Source: Polytrichum commune (lineage: Eukaryota > Streptophyta > Polytrichopsida > Polytrichales > Polytrichaceae). Taken from it: a DNA stretch of 64,000 nt. Location: contig OX485809.1 of assembly GCA_950295325.1 (NCBI GenBank), forward strand, positions 41,821,081 to 41,885,080, given 5' to 3'. The notes beneath the pieces were generated by a model. That model ran no database searches. It had not been told where the DNA came from and saw only the letters and a program-made list of their open reading frames with translations. Position numbers and translations under genes: made by a program. Numbering within the stretch: position 1 is the first letter of the stretch; the number at the start of each line of letters is the position of its first letter. Shown here piece by piece: positions 33,206-46,500 of the stretch.

Positions 33206-33467
33206 CAAGGAATGGCAATTAATGTTTGGTTTACATTTAGTGTTGTTGACACTACACAGGCGGTTTACAATTAGTATTGAGCAAGACAAATAGTCTCAAT
33301 TGGTGACACTAACAAACACAATATTCAGTGTTCCGATGATTGAGTGCGGTGACCAGAGAAAGACCTAGCTTCAAACCATGAATTCGTAGATCCCAAAACG
33401 CCAAATCTATGGCCTCGGTAGATAGTCTGGCCTATTATTGAGAGTTTGGGTACACGGCGACTTCCGT

Positions 33468-33859
33468 CAGTGTTCAAGATTGAAGCCCTCATATGAGTTT
33501 CATTTTGAAGGGCTCTCAAATTTCAGCCCTTCAGTTGAAGGGCTGGTTCAAATCTGAGACGTCAATCCAAGAATATAGAAATGAAGTATAAAACTCATAT
33601 TAAACTTGTGCATGAATTATATGATACATGTTTCTAGTACAATGTGGAGAATTAAGAATCAACCATCAAACTCCACTTCTTGTAGTGACAATGCCCTACA
33701 CTTGTTGGTTCTTGTGGCGGGCAGATTATATTGAGGACTTCAAGTGATGTCTTCATTTTCAAGTTGGGGTTGCATGTTGAAGGGCTATTTTGAGAGAGGT
33801 ATATTTTGAAGGGCCAAATCGCGTTTGAAGGGCATTGAAGACTTCAATCTTGAACACTG
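33468..33859. mobile_element. hAT-type MITE with 8-bp target duplication
   Basis: Ends are perfect 18-bp inverted repeats, CAGTGTTCAAGATTGAAG at 33468-33485 and its complement at 33842-33859. The octamer ACTTCCGT flanks both sides (33460-33467 and 33860-33867). CAGTG-type ends plus an 8-bp duplication are the hAT signature. The 392-bp interior has no coding and contains repeated TGAAGGGC pieces near both ends. It lies about 0.7 kb upstream of the VPS13B-type start codon. Confidence 0.9.
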
Positions 33860-34533
33860 ACTTCCGTGCTTGCGCTTGCGGGTCCAGCGCCATAGCCATA
33901 GCCACCGGACACGACGTGGCGGACACATCGTGCGTTTTCCTCTACCGCCTGTCTACCTCGTTTCTGCATTCACGTTGCATCATCGCATCATAAGGTCAGC
34001 TGCATGGAAAAATAATTCCCACCGCAATTTCTCGTTGTATATTGAATTTTATAGGAGTTCGCCGTAGCTGCCATAGCCACCATAGCCGGGCCTTTTTGCT
34101 GCAAAAGCTGGAAAATAAGGTGATCGATAGGGTTTGTTTCGTGGTGGATCATCTTATTACTGCTACGGACATGTGAAAATTTGCAACGGATGGCAATGGG
34201 ATGGAGGTCATTTATAAACTGAATTTTGCAGAATTTCGATCATTGAGGAAATCGATGGATGTCATGACCTGATGATTTAGGAAGAGACGGACGATGGCAA
34301 CTGCGACATGCTCTTTTTTTCGGCCTCAGTTATCTTGGAGAAATTCGGTTGAGGAGGCATTAGCACTTCGTTGACTCTGTTTTTATTGAAATTCAATTCG
34401 GAGGGAGAGATGATCTGGAGATATGATGTTGCGACGATGATGACGACATTAGCAGGAACTCGTAAGGTTAATTACTGGACGTGATTGGGATACAGCTCGA
34501 TAATTCGAGGCGCCCTGGAGACGACACGCGACG

Positions 34534-37500
34534 ATGTTAGGGAGCGTGGATCGCTTCATTCTCACTCCGGTACTGTCTGTCTCTCTGCATTCCATCGACT
34601 TTTGAAAATTCGGGCTCTTGTTTGCTCTTGAATGAATGCCGCTAGGTCGAATTCTTCATGGCGGATGAAGTTCAATGATAGATTGATGATAGATTAATGT
34701 TGATGGATGATAAAAATCAATGATGGTTTGAATTGATTGCGGAGGTTCTTTGATCCGGGAACACTGTGGTAGAATTGCATGTATGTATGTATTGCATCAA
34801 AAGCAATGACATTATCGCAGCTGTTTTAGTTCGTCATGTTGCTTGCCATATTCTAGTCCTCAAATTAGGAATTGCAAATCACTTCATATCTTTAGTGCAA
34901 TTTCCTTTGTTAGCCTAAAATACATGTCAAGGATTGGCGGCTTGTTGACTCTTCGTATGCGAATCGTGGAGAGTGTGAACGCTTGAGTCATCGCAATTGT
35001 ATTTGTTCTTCTTTTCTTCACCTCAACAACCATTGCATGAGCATTACTTACAATGTGTAGGAATGCAATTTTATTGAACCAATGAAGGTGTGGAATTGAA
35101 AAGGTCTTTACGAATAAGTACAACATGCATTTGTCACCAATCTCCTCAATAGTACACCGATCTCGCGCTTAGTAGTAATAATGTGATGTTAGGGATTTTT
35201 GGCAAGTGTTGTCGTGGATATTGAAGCTTGCGAGTGATTGTCATGTTTCTTAAGTTGGATGTAAATTATGTTAGTGCGCAGAATATGATGGAATACCTTA
35301 ATATTTTCAGTATGAAGGTTAGGCACTGAGAAGAAGGATTTTTGAGTCCTGAAGATTCTGTACTCATAGGAAAAGCACTGCTGTAACCAGGACTGGGGAC
35401 TTGACTGTAAAAGATCAGGACATTGTTAACCACATTTTTGAATTGGATTCACAGATTGTGCTCAGATTTGCAAGGAAGTATATCAAGGATCCAGAAGGTG
35501 CAGCTGTATCAGATCTTCATGTTTCAGTTTCTGGGGGATCCGTAGTTTTCCGCAACTTTGAACTTAATTTGGAAGGTACACTACTCCCCAGGGCATTGTT
35601 TTTAATTTCTTTTGTACAATCCAATTAAAAAGTGCTACTTCATCCTGATTGCGGCTCACTTACTGAATTTGGGGTTTAGGGTTTAAGGTGACTGCATCTT
35701 TTCAGATAATAGCTTGACGTGTAAAGACATGAGGCAAAACAAGGACATCATGGTGTATCTGTTTATAAGCATGTTGTACTTCCTGGATTATATGCTACAT
35801 GTGCTTGTTAGAAATATCGTGCTGAAATGTATCAATGGTTAATCATACATCTCCTTACCTCATGGTGCAATCAAAACATCAGGTTACTAATGTTTTCGTA
35901 TCAGTGTGGTTTGTCACTTACATGATTGCACCCCTATTTCTGTACATGCAATTTTGGAGCTTTTCTGTCAAATATTCATGTTTACACACATTGTTGACAT
36001 CTGGAAGAGTGATTAGCTGGTACATGGAAGAGGTTAATGATTTTGTAGGATTTGGTTGCAGAGATAGTGAAAGATCTACCATGCAGTATTGTACGGGCTT
36101 TTGCTCGCCAGCTGAGTATCAAAATTCCATGGACCAAGCTGGCCACAGATCCTATAGAGGTGGTGCTTGACACAGTTGAGTGTGTCTTGGCGGAAGGAAA
36201 AGAGCCCCCTGTGAACCCTAAAAATCTCAGCAAAGGAAAACCAGCTGCAACACGTCCCACATCTCAGTCACCAGGTTTTGGGCTGTACCGGCTCCTTTTG
36301 CTTTTTATCCAGAACTTTGGGAAAGATTCGCCACTTGACCTATATGTTTTAACGCTGCCCTTGCTGCTGTGTCCTGTTGAATGTAGTTAACTCACGCTTT
36401 AGGCTTTAGCTTTAGACTCCAATATGAATGCAGCACCCTCCTCTTTAGCAGATCTTAAGGTAGGCACCATATGCTGTGCATAAAGTGTGGCTTTCTATTC
36501 TGCAGGGGGAGGTGATGGAGGATGGATGGGCACTCTACTTGAACGAGCCTTGACAAATGTAAGTGTGCGAGTGAACAATGTTGTCTGCAAGTTCATTGGA
36601 AGCAGGGCAGTCCTCACACTTTCCTGCCAGTCTGCAGAAATCTTTTCATGTTCGAGCACCTGGGAGAGAGCTTTCTTGGTAAGCTGCAGTTTCATCACAC
36701 TTTGTGTTGTAGGTGAATTAAATGTTTCGACAAAGCTTCCTCTTGGTCTCAGGTGTGGGTTAAATCACCATTCAGTATGATGGTTTCCCACTTGCAGATT
36801 GTTCTTAGATTCTACAATCATGGGGTCCTGTAGTGGGATGACAGCAATGACTCAGCATGGATGGCATTTGTTTTCTTTTGAACCCAAAATCAAATCAGGT
36901 ATGGTAGCAGTGAAATAAAGAATATATTGTTGGAGCATACACAGTAATGGCTTGCTTACAGGCAGCTATCACATCCTAACTGAAGTATGTAACAGGTTTA
37001 AAAGAATGTGAGTACAAACATGACGACTGTCAACTGATTATTTAGTGTGCGACTTTACTGTCTTACTAACTATGTTGAATAATTGATATCCAGAAACTGG
37101 AAGATGGGTTGAGGAAAAGGTGTGTGGTACAAAATATATCAATTACTTTGGATAACCTTACCTCCAAAGGGACTGTGGATGCTTACCAAGGTTAGTATCA
37201 TGATTAGTGATCACTTTTATACCCTTGTTCTCGGCTTGTAAAAGTTGTAATATTCTTTGAGTGTCGTAATCCAATATCATGCACTGTTTTCTTATACTTT
37301 TCTCCTGTAAATTCCCTCATAGTAATTTCTTGTAATTGAAATTTTAATTGTTGATGAGATGCTACTCATATTTCTTCTTGCTGGGTACATGCCTAGAATC
37401 ACAAAGTGTGTGTTAATATCTCACTGTAAGTTTTCGTGTACATGTTGGTGGTCAGATCCATTCCTACGGACACCCTCAGTGGACCTTCGTTTTGCTTTTG

Positions 37501-40500
37501 CTACATCTCGCAAGACAAGAAAACAACGTTGCTCCTTAGATGTGAGGCTAGCCACCTGGGATGCAAACATAAGTGATGAACAACTACAGAAGTTACAGCA
37601 AATTTTATCTTGTTTGAAGTCAAAAGGAGGACCTGAAGTGGAGGTTGCCACCACAATATGTACACCTGAGCAAAAATTGAGCAGTGATGCTGAAGACATT
37701 CCAGAGGCACCTGTCAAGACAAGCTGGTTTGATTATTCATCGGATGACTCTGATGAAGGAGAGAGTACTGAGAGTGCTGGAGCTGTGAGCTATTCTAAAT
37801 CTGGAGGTGCATACTTGATCGATTAGATTCTGGTCATGGTTCACTGTTGAAATTCTGTGGAGCACCACTTACTGCTAGGGTCCTTCCTCTCAAACATATC
37901 AAATTTTCCTACTTGTGTGGTCATGTCTGACAGTTTGTGAAGGACATGCACCCACATTGTCATCACCACTGTTAAAATTTAGAATAAATTAAACATATAG
38001 TAGTTCTGTTGCCATGGTAGTAACTTATTCTCACTGGTACTTTACATTCATAGGTGCTTGAATTGCTCTGCATTTCTACTCACGGGGAATTTTTTTTCTT
38101 GCCAGGTGCCTCCATGCTGGGTTGGGCGTGGAATTTTTTGGCTGAAGAAGATTTTGGTGCCAGTGAATCAGGAAATTCAGATGATAAAGAAGCTGCCTTA
38201 ATGGAGCTAGAGGCAGCAACTGGAATTCTTAAGCTTAATAAACATGTGGAGTTCCTTTTACAATGTAGGTGCAAAGGTGGAAGAATAAATCTTAGATTTG
38301 ACCATTCTGGCCTTGCTTCCAATAAAAATCCTCTATCTGGATTGGAGACCAACTTACCAGCTCAACCTTCACCAAATTTCCCACCTCTTTCACCTATTCA
38401 TAGGATCAAGAGCCATAATTCGGATCTCATAGGAACTGTATCTCTTGAAAGCTTGGAGATGATTCTTTTTACTAACAAAGAAGGATGGCAAGCCATTACC
38501 CTCAGACTCAACACTTTCGTTCTTATGCAATCACTTGATAGACATCCTTGTATAGTCGGTGACACTATATTAACTTTGCAATCTTCTTCCAGAGGGGAAG
38601 GGGACAGAAGTGACTTTAGGTTTGAGGAAGTGGACCTTGCAGCCCAATTCATGTCCCTAGCTGAATTCACCATCAATGATATCACTTCCGGAGTGACTAA
38701 TACTGAGACACAAAACACTGAACTTCAGAGCAGAGGAGCTCTAAACATAGCTCTCTGGCGGCTTGCTAGTGATCAGAACGTTTTTAATTCCTCCCAGGAA
38801 CATGTACAGCAGAAGTTGGCCATTCATGTACGTATTGGAGCAGTAGATTTTCAGTACTGTCCAGGTTTGATAGAGGACTGGATTACATGGCTTTGTCGAA
38901 TTTATGAGGTAACTCCAGAGGGCAAGGTATCAAACCCCTCAAATATATCATGGACAGAGGCGAGCTACCAAGAACAGTTCGGAGAATTGTCATCCACCTT
39001 AAGGAGATCCCCGGAATCAAGCTTGGCAGTCTTAGAAAATAATTTATCCTGTTCAAAAGCAGATCAGACTTTCTTGGAGTTGTTCCCTCCATTTCATCTC
39101 ACCTATTTCCAAGCTACTGTAGATAGTAGTTCTATTACTGTGCTTTCTGCAGAAAATATGCAGCCACGAGGTGCTGTGATATTAAGAACAGGTTTTCTGA
39201 GGTCCTCTCTTTGTTCTTCTGGATTGAAAGCGTTGGCAATCCTGGACTGTCTTGGTTCCACAAATACAGTGAATCCAGCAATAGCATTGTCAGGCTCACA
39301 CATACAAGTTGATGCAGGCACTATACAAGGGAAAAATGTAAGTCATTCTCTGGTCACAGTGCTTATCAAGCACACAGTACTCTACTTATTGTTCTAAGAA
39401 ATTTTCAAAAACACCAGACCCATCAATTGAAGATACTGTTTGCTTAGTATGATTGAAATGTGGATTTTATGTGAAGTCCATGGAGGGATTTGTATAATTG
39501 AATAATATGAGTAATAATAATTCAGTGATTTGAGCGACTGATATTGGTAGTTTATTATTTTGACTCTGACTTTCACTGTATTGGAAGCTAGTGTTCTGTG
39601 TTCAGTGTGAAAGATGCTGTTTTTGTGGAATAGCAAGAACTTCACAATCACTTACATATGTGATTGAAGTCTTTTAAGTCCTACAAAAACCAGCCTTCAG
39701 ATAAAAGAAGGGTCAGTGAGACAGTAATGGATGGCAATATTTTCTTCCTGAAGCCATATCTTGTAAAACCTGTGTGAGATTTCCTGACACTCACAGATAT
39801 GTTGTACCTACTGCAGGTGATCGTACAGACTGTGGTATTCCCCTTTTGTGTTCAACTATCTATTAAACAAGGCGGCCATGCTTCTATATTTGCTCTCAAG
39901 GGTTTGGCAGCTGAAATCTTTATCCACAACATGGACTGCAGTCTTCGTGGTGCTGATTGCCATGCTGTGGTGACTGTGTTGAGTGGGCTTGTGCCAATAT
40001 GCAACTTGAAACTACCCCCAATTTCTGCATTTCCTGAAGGTTTGCACTCTCTTTGGTTTATCATCTTTAAGCAGAACTGATGCCAATATAAATGTGCTAA
40101 ATTGATCTGAAAAGGATGAGTAGAATGAAACATTCTTGAGATTATGATATTTGAAGGGGAGTGGTTCAGTGAGCCTAATTAGATATTCATATGCAGCTAT
40201 TGTTTATTTCCCACTCTGGCAGAGTTCTACGACTTGACTAGTTGTATGCATTGAGGTTGTTTACTTAGGCTTTAGCTGGATTTATTTCATACTTTATGCC
40301 TATATTGAGCAAGGTCCTGAAATTTGGAGCAAGTGCTACCAAAATCACAACATAGCTACCGTAGCGATTTCAGTTTATAGTCCCTTCAAATTTCAGTAGT
40401 AGTGCTAAGGACAGTCTGAAGTACTTGAGGATTTTGGTTTATTCTGGTACTTCCCAACTTTGCTAAAGGTTTGGTTTCTTAATTTTTAATTTGCAAACAT

Positions 40501-43500
40501 ATATTTAGAGTATATCTCATGCTTTCTAGTTGAGAGTCATAATTTAGGATTGTATCCTATAAACTTAACTTTTCCGTTTGAGTTTTAACCCTTAATTTAA
40601 GGCTCGTAATGTGTTCAATTTCTCTCAGTGCTTGCTCTTATTTGTGGATTCTTATGCTCCTTTTACCTGCTTGTAATATCAGTACATCATTGCTGCGCAC
40701 CTATATCAAGTGCGAAGAGTAATAAACTAAAGACCTCTTCCTGTGGCATGTGTGTTGGGGTTTGCAGGTGTCTGGATAGGAGGCCAAATATCTGATTTAA
40801 ATGGTAAAATTGGGTATACACAAGGGTCTTTTGGTGTTCAAATAAGCAAGCTAACTTTTGAGCTTTTTGAGAGCAGGTACAATTCTTATGTATTTCAAAA
40901 TTATTGGTCTTTTAGGCCATTGGTGAGTCCTTTCATTTGCTCATCTGGAAAGATTGAATTGTTTTGAGACAAGTAATACTCTGCGCTTCAGGTAAGCTGG
41001 AGAGTATTCTTCTTACATGAATATTCAACGAACTTTTACTTCATGAACTATATACTTTTTTTGGGTTAAATGCAGGTTTGAGTTTCTTTGCAGCGGGGAC
41101 TTGGCAGGAATTGTTTGCAATGGTTCTGACAAGACTGTTTCAGAGGCTTCTTGTTCAAGTGGTGTGGAGTACTCCTCAAAATCGGTAGAAGTAGGACTGC
41201 TAAGAGTGTTTATCACCAATGAATCCATATCATTAGTTCAAGCCATTCAAGCATTGAATGTTTCAGCAATTGGCCTCTTTAACTCCAAGTCAGAAGTCTC
41301 AGATGCCGGTGGTTTCCTGTCCAAGAAGGCTACAAATGGCACCATCAACACAAAGTTACAAGACTATGATGCTGGTGGTTTTGTGTCCAAGAAGGCTAAA
41401 CCTTCACAGCAATATGGGCTCATGGTTGCTGAGATGGAGATTTATATTATCGCTGTCACTGGGGATCTATCTGGTCAGGCATCTGCAGAAAACAATGTTT
41501 CGATGCCTCGAGAGGGTCACATGGCTCTCTTTTTGCCACTGAAAAGATTGAATTTCTCTGTGTTACTAAAAGAAAGAGCCATCATTGATGGGAACTCACA
41601 AACAGCAAACAGTCGTTCTGCTATCTCACTTCATGGAAGCCTTACGCAAATGCAAATGCTGCTAGGCTTTGTGGAAGCCAGGCACCTTCGGATGGTATGC
41701 CTCCTGTTGTATAAGGCCTCAATTGAGAAGGATCTCATCATAATTATGACCAAGATGAATGCTTTAGTGAAAGTTGTGATGGGTCGTCTGGTCTTATTCT
41801 CCTCTAAATGCTGTCTTTTATTTTCCAATTAAAAAATTTGTTCCGAACTGAAGTGTAAACTGTTTCATGTCTTTTGGTTGGATCAGCATATATCTAAGCA
41901 AAAGTAGTGGTGTACTGCATGTAGTGAGTGTGTTGCACAATTTTTATATTATGGTGTATGCTATTTGCAGCATACTTTCCTATAGTTTGAACTGAATGCA
42001 TCAGTTTGCAATACATTCACACTTTCATCTATGTGCTTCAATGTGGTGTTAAATCTTAAATTTTTGTTGGCAGCTCTGGGTTGGTTGAACTCAAGTGAAA
42101 TTTGTGATGCAGGAAATGGGTGCTGCGCTGAAGGATTCCTATGCACTGAGAAGTGGAATGGAGTGCATACTTTGTGTGTCTCAGATCCAAAGCTCATATC
42201 ATCAAGACCTCGACTCTTCCCCAACCCTTTTAGTGCAGCAATCCACCCAGCCTCTGATAGCTACTGAGGTGTGGTTTCTACTTAAGACACTATTATATTC
42301 TCCAGGTTGTAGAAGTTGACGTTGAATTCCTCTCTATTTATTTGTGAAACCTTATTCATTTTTTGAGTGAAACAACAGATGACGAAGCTGGAGATTTTGG
42401 ATATTGTACTCAACATCTCACGGGACAACCATGCTCTGCTCTACAAGTTTTTTGGGAATTTCTACAATTTACCACCTCAGCATGTAGGCCTTGATGAGAT
42501 TAATCCAGATGTCCATCAAGAAAAGAAACCTGTCCTATTACAAGAGGTGAAGAAATGCATCAATATACGTGTTGCACAAGCTGCTATCAAGCTAGACCTT
42601 TGGAGGGACAATAAGTCTCCCAGCTTGAAGGGAGGGATGGATGATCCTTCGAAGTTAATTTTCAATTTGCGAGATGGCAGTATGGTTATAAACAAAGACA
42701 TCTCAAGAAAGAAGGATGTTTCCGGGAGGGATCCTGCATGTGATGGTGGAGGTGCTGTGTCAGAGTATGACTGTATAATCATAGACAAGTGTAAAGTGCT
42801 TGTTGCCTATTTTGATCTTTGTACAAGCAGAACAGAAGTTCCTACCACAAACCAATTATCTCCTCCCACAAGTAAGGAAGGGCCTGTGGATCACGTATTT
42901 CCTCTGATCAGACAGAAACCAACTGATTCTGGGACAGCTGGTCCATTGTTGGCAGCCATGTGGAGTTCAGGGACACAAGGAGGTTCAAGCCTTATCATAG
43001 AGCTGCAACCTCTCGATTGGTTTCTTGATTCGCAACTGATAGAAGAGGTAAAGACATCCTTCATTTTGTTCTTCAGATGTGTTACTTCATAGCAATCTAC
43101 CTGTCACAGAGCTCTGCTCAAGAACAAGAGTGCTACACAGCAACTAAAGTATCTCAAAACCCCACTTGTCTGGGATTAATTTCCTAGACCTTTCCCAATG
43201 CCATCAGAGTTTCTATTAGCCTAGCTGATAGTCACAAGCTTTTAATTGCACTAGATTTATCAATTGGGTACAACCTGAACTCATTCACTGTGTATCTATT
43301 TACTTTTAGATGAGTATGGAGTGGGTCTAAATTTAGGTAGAAAAAAATCCATTTAACTAAGTATGCATGTGTTGCTGTTGAGTGAAAATTGCCAGATTGT
43401 AACAGTATGCTGGGAGCGGCGCAAACATATCGAAGTTGTGCCTGGTGTAGACATCCTTCCTTTGACACTAAATTCACGTATTGTGGCTCGTGCTGGTAGC

Positions 43501-46500
43501 CTACATCTTATCCCTCTGTTCAGTGTATCGCCAACAACAGCTGTTGTTCTGGCATCAGATTACTTTGTGGTGATTCTAGACAATGCATTGGGGGCAGATG
43601 CTCGACAATGGGCAGGAGTACATGATGGTCGGACACCAAGAGTGATGGATCCCGACAAGCTCAAAATACAGAACTTGGACATTTCAATATTAAACTGGAA
43701 AGTGGCTGTTCTTGATCCCAATTTCCCCTCACCAGCTTTGGTGGTAACACCCACTGACCTTCGGGTCGTTGGGAAATTTATTGGTTGTCCAGGACCAATG
43801 TTTTTCACCTGCTTCACGCAAAACTTCTCACTCATTATCTGCAATACAAGACTGTCTGTTTTGTTGCCAGTTCTAAGTATACTTCTGAGTGGGTGGATTT
43901 CATCTTGGCCTTTACGTCAGCAATATATTTCTCCACCTAACCTTGCAGATGACCTTCGCAGTGGAGTATTTCAGATTTCAACTGATTTGAGTCGGCGCTT
44001 GGCAAGGGGAGAACTTGCTCTGCGTGATGGTAATGCCAATGGAGGCTCATTGTCATGGAGGTAACATTCTTGGTCTACATGTGACTACCAGTTCATACGT
44101 TCTTTCAAAGCATTGGGGAAAGACGAATTATAACCTATGTTTATCGTCAGTTTAGTACTGGCTGTTCCATGTTTCCATGGCTGGTGTGAAGCATTTTCTG
44201 GAAATTCCAGTTTCTTGTTTCTATACAGTGTCCCATGTTGTAATTTTTGTTGTTTAGCATGTGCATTTTTCACTTCCAAACTGTTACATCTGGGCTCTCT
44301 AGTATGTAGCATTCAGGCTGTGTTTTGCCTTGTGGAATTTTTAGTTATTTTCTGTATCACTGCTCTTTGTCCAAGGACATCGAAGGTTTCAGTGCAGTTA
44401 GCTTGTGCAGTCAGGAATGTTACTCGTATTTTCCATGTCATGGGGCTTTGCTCTCTATCATTGTGTCACTGCAGGGTTCTTCAAATTTCCCCACTTGCCC
44501 CTAACCTTCTGATATTGCTTTTTCATATCCTGAATACTTAAGGTGCAACCTGACACAATATCTGTATTGTGTTTCACACAGATACCCATTCCCCCGACAA
44601 ATTGTTGAGGTTTTGATCAGCGACCAACTTTTTAGTGAAGTCCCAGGTCTCCCAGAAGACACTGCTGTCATTTTTCAGCTTTGCTTTTTTGATGAGGCAA
44701 CAGGTGTTTTCATGGATGCGGCTCCCCATCTGGTTGCAATAGAAGGAGAGTCAAAGTATCGTATTGAGCCTTTCATAAAGGTGGAGGCAGAAGAATGGCG
44801 TTTAACTTGGTTTCTTCCCCCTGGTGCTCTTCCAACTACACCAGCAAGTTCCAAAGTGGGTTTATTTCCTGCCACAATTATACTGAAGCTTCTACAGGTG
44901 AACCCTGTGACTACAAATAAGACACCTCTAGGTGATATTCCAGCACTTCTACCATTTATGTTGTTTGATTTGAAGGCAGAAGCATTGCGACTTTCCTTGG
45001 TTCAAGGATGGGAAGACATAGAGGTGGCAGCTATACAGGGAACAGATTTTCATATGGGTTTTCACTTCTGGACATCTGGTTTATACAGCCTGGTATTACA
45101 AGGTCTCATATGTGCAGAATATACAGACATGTCTACATACACTCATGTAAGATTCTTTCCTAATCTCCTTGCACTCCAGTTTGGATTATCAAAGGGCGGA
45201 GCTTGGACTGTGAATTACCTTGTGTACAAATCCAGCAAGTCAAAATGATTTGATCTTATTCTAATTGAGATGATAGCTATCGTCTGTTACTTCGAGATCC
45301 ATTGCAGAAACTTGACACAGAAATGTATGCTTAATACTGTGACTGCCACACTGGACTCCGACCCACTTTAACACCATTCCCAAGCTGCAATTAGAAGTAT
45401 TTCTTCATTGTTAATCCCCCTCCGCAGTCATCTATGGCTGGCATTCTTGTTCCCTAAACACTTCCATTGACAAGGTTATTGTACAAATATATTTTTCATA
45501 GCTCTAGCTGAGCTCAATATTGATCAGGATGAATCTAATCTAAATGACAATTAGAAACTCTTCTGTCTACTAATTGAACAACTTGGAGCTGCACTGCAGG
45601 AATCACTTATGGAGCCATTTCGTTCATCTCTGGAACTCTCTAGCTGCATTTTGCCTCCCGCTGAACATCTCCAGTTCGAGAGAACTGTGGATGCAAAGAA
45701 CAAGCGAGACCTTGACTTTTCCTCTTTTGGACCAGGAGATCTGCGGTCACCCCCCACTGCTCCAGGATACACCTTATGGCTAAAATCGATGGGCAGTATG
45801 ACTCTGCACATCCAAAAGTCTTTTCTTAAAGAGGCTTCACGAATTGCCAATCTTCTTTCCTCAGGATTTTCTTCCTCTTTGGATCCAGAGTCACAAAATG
45901 GATTAAGACCCATGCAGAATAAGACTAGCAAGCTCAAAGAGTTTGCTTTCACTGTAGAAAATGCATGCCCTATCAACTTGGCTTTCCGGCAAGCAGGTTT
46001 GTAATTTGTCACTTTGCTGAGGGTTTCTTTGTTATGAATTCCTGAGTTGTGGGATGATTTTAGACAAAATTCACGGTTTTCATGTCTTGCACTGAAAGTA
46101 TTTCTATCTGTTGGAAGTTTTAAGAGCGAATCAAATACAGTAAAGGACATACATATCCTGCTGGCCATTAGTACTTGATTGCTTGTATGCTGATGTCCTA
46201 TCCTAATGTAGTGGACCACTAGTGTACATGATCATAACATTACCGAAGTCTTGTTTTATCATGTTGATCAGATTCTTCTTTGCGTGATCAGGTTCGCAGG
46301 AGCTCATTGAACTACAGGCAGGGAGTTCAGAGACCTACTCATGGCGTAATCCTCCCAAACTCTGTCCTTCAGCAGTACGGAAACTACAAATTTGCTATAT
46401 GAGTGACATCAAGTATACAGGAAATGCAAGAATACATGCGACTGAAGAAGGATGGTGGTGTGAGCCAATTGAGGTGGAAAATGGGCTCCCTCAGCAGAGG

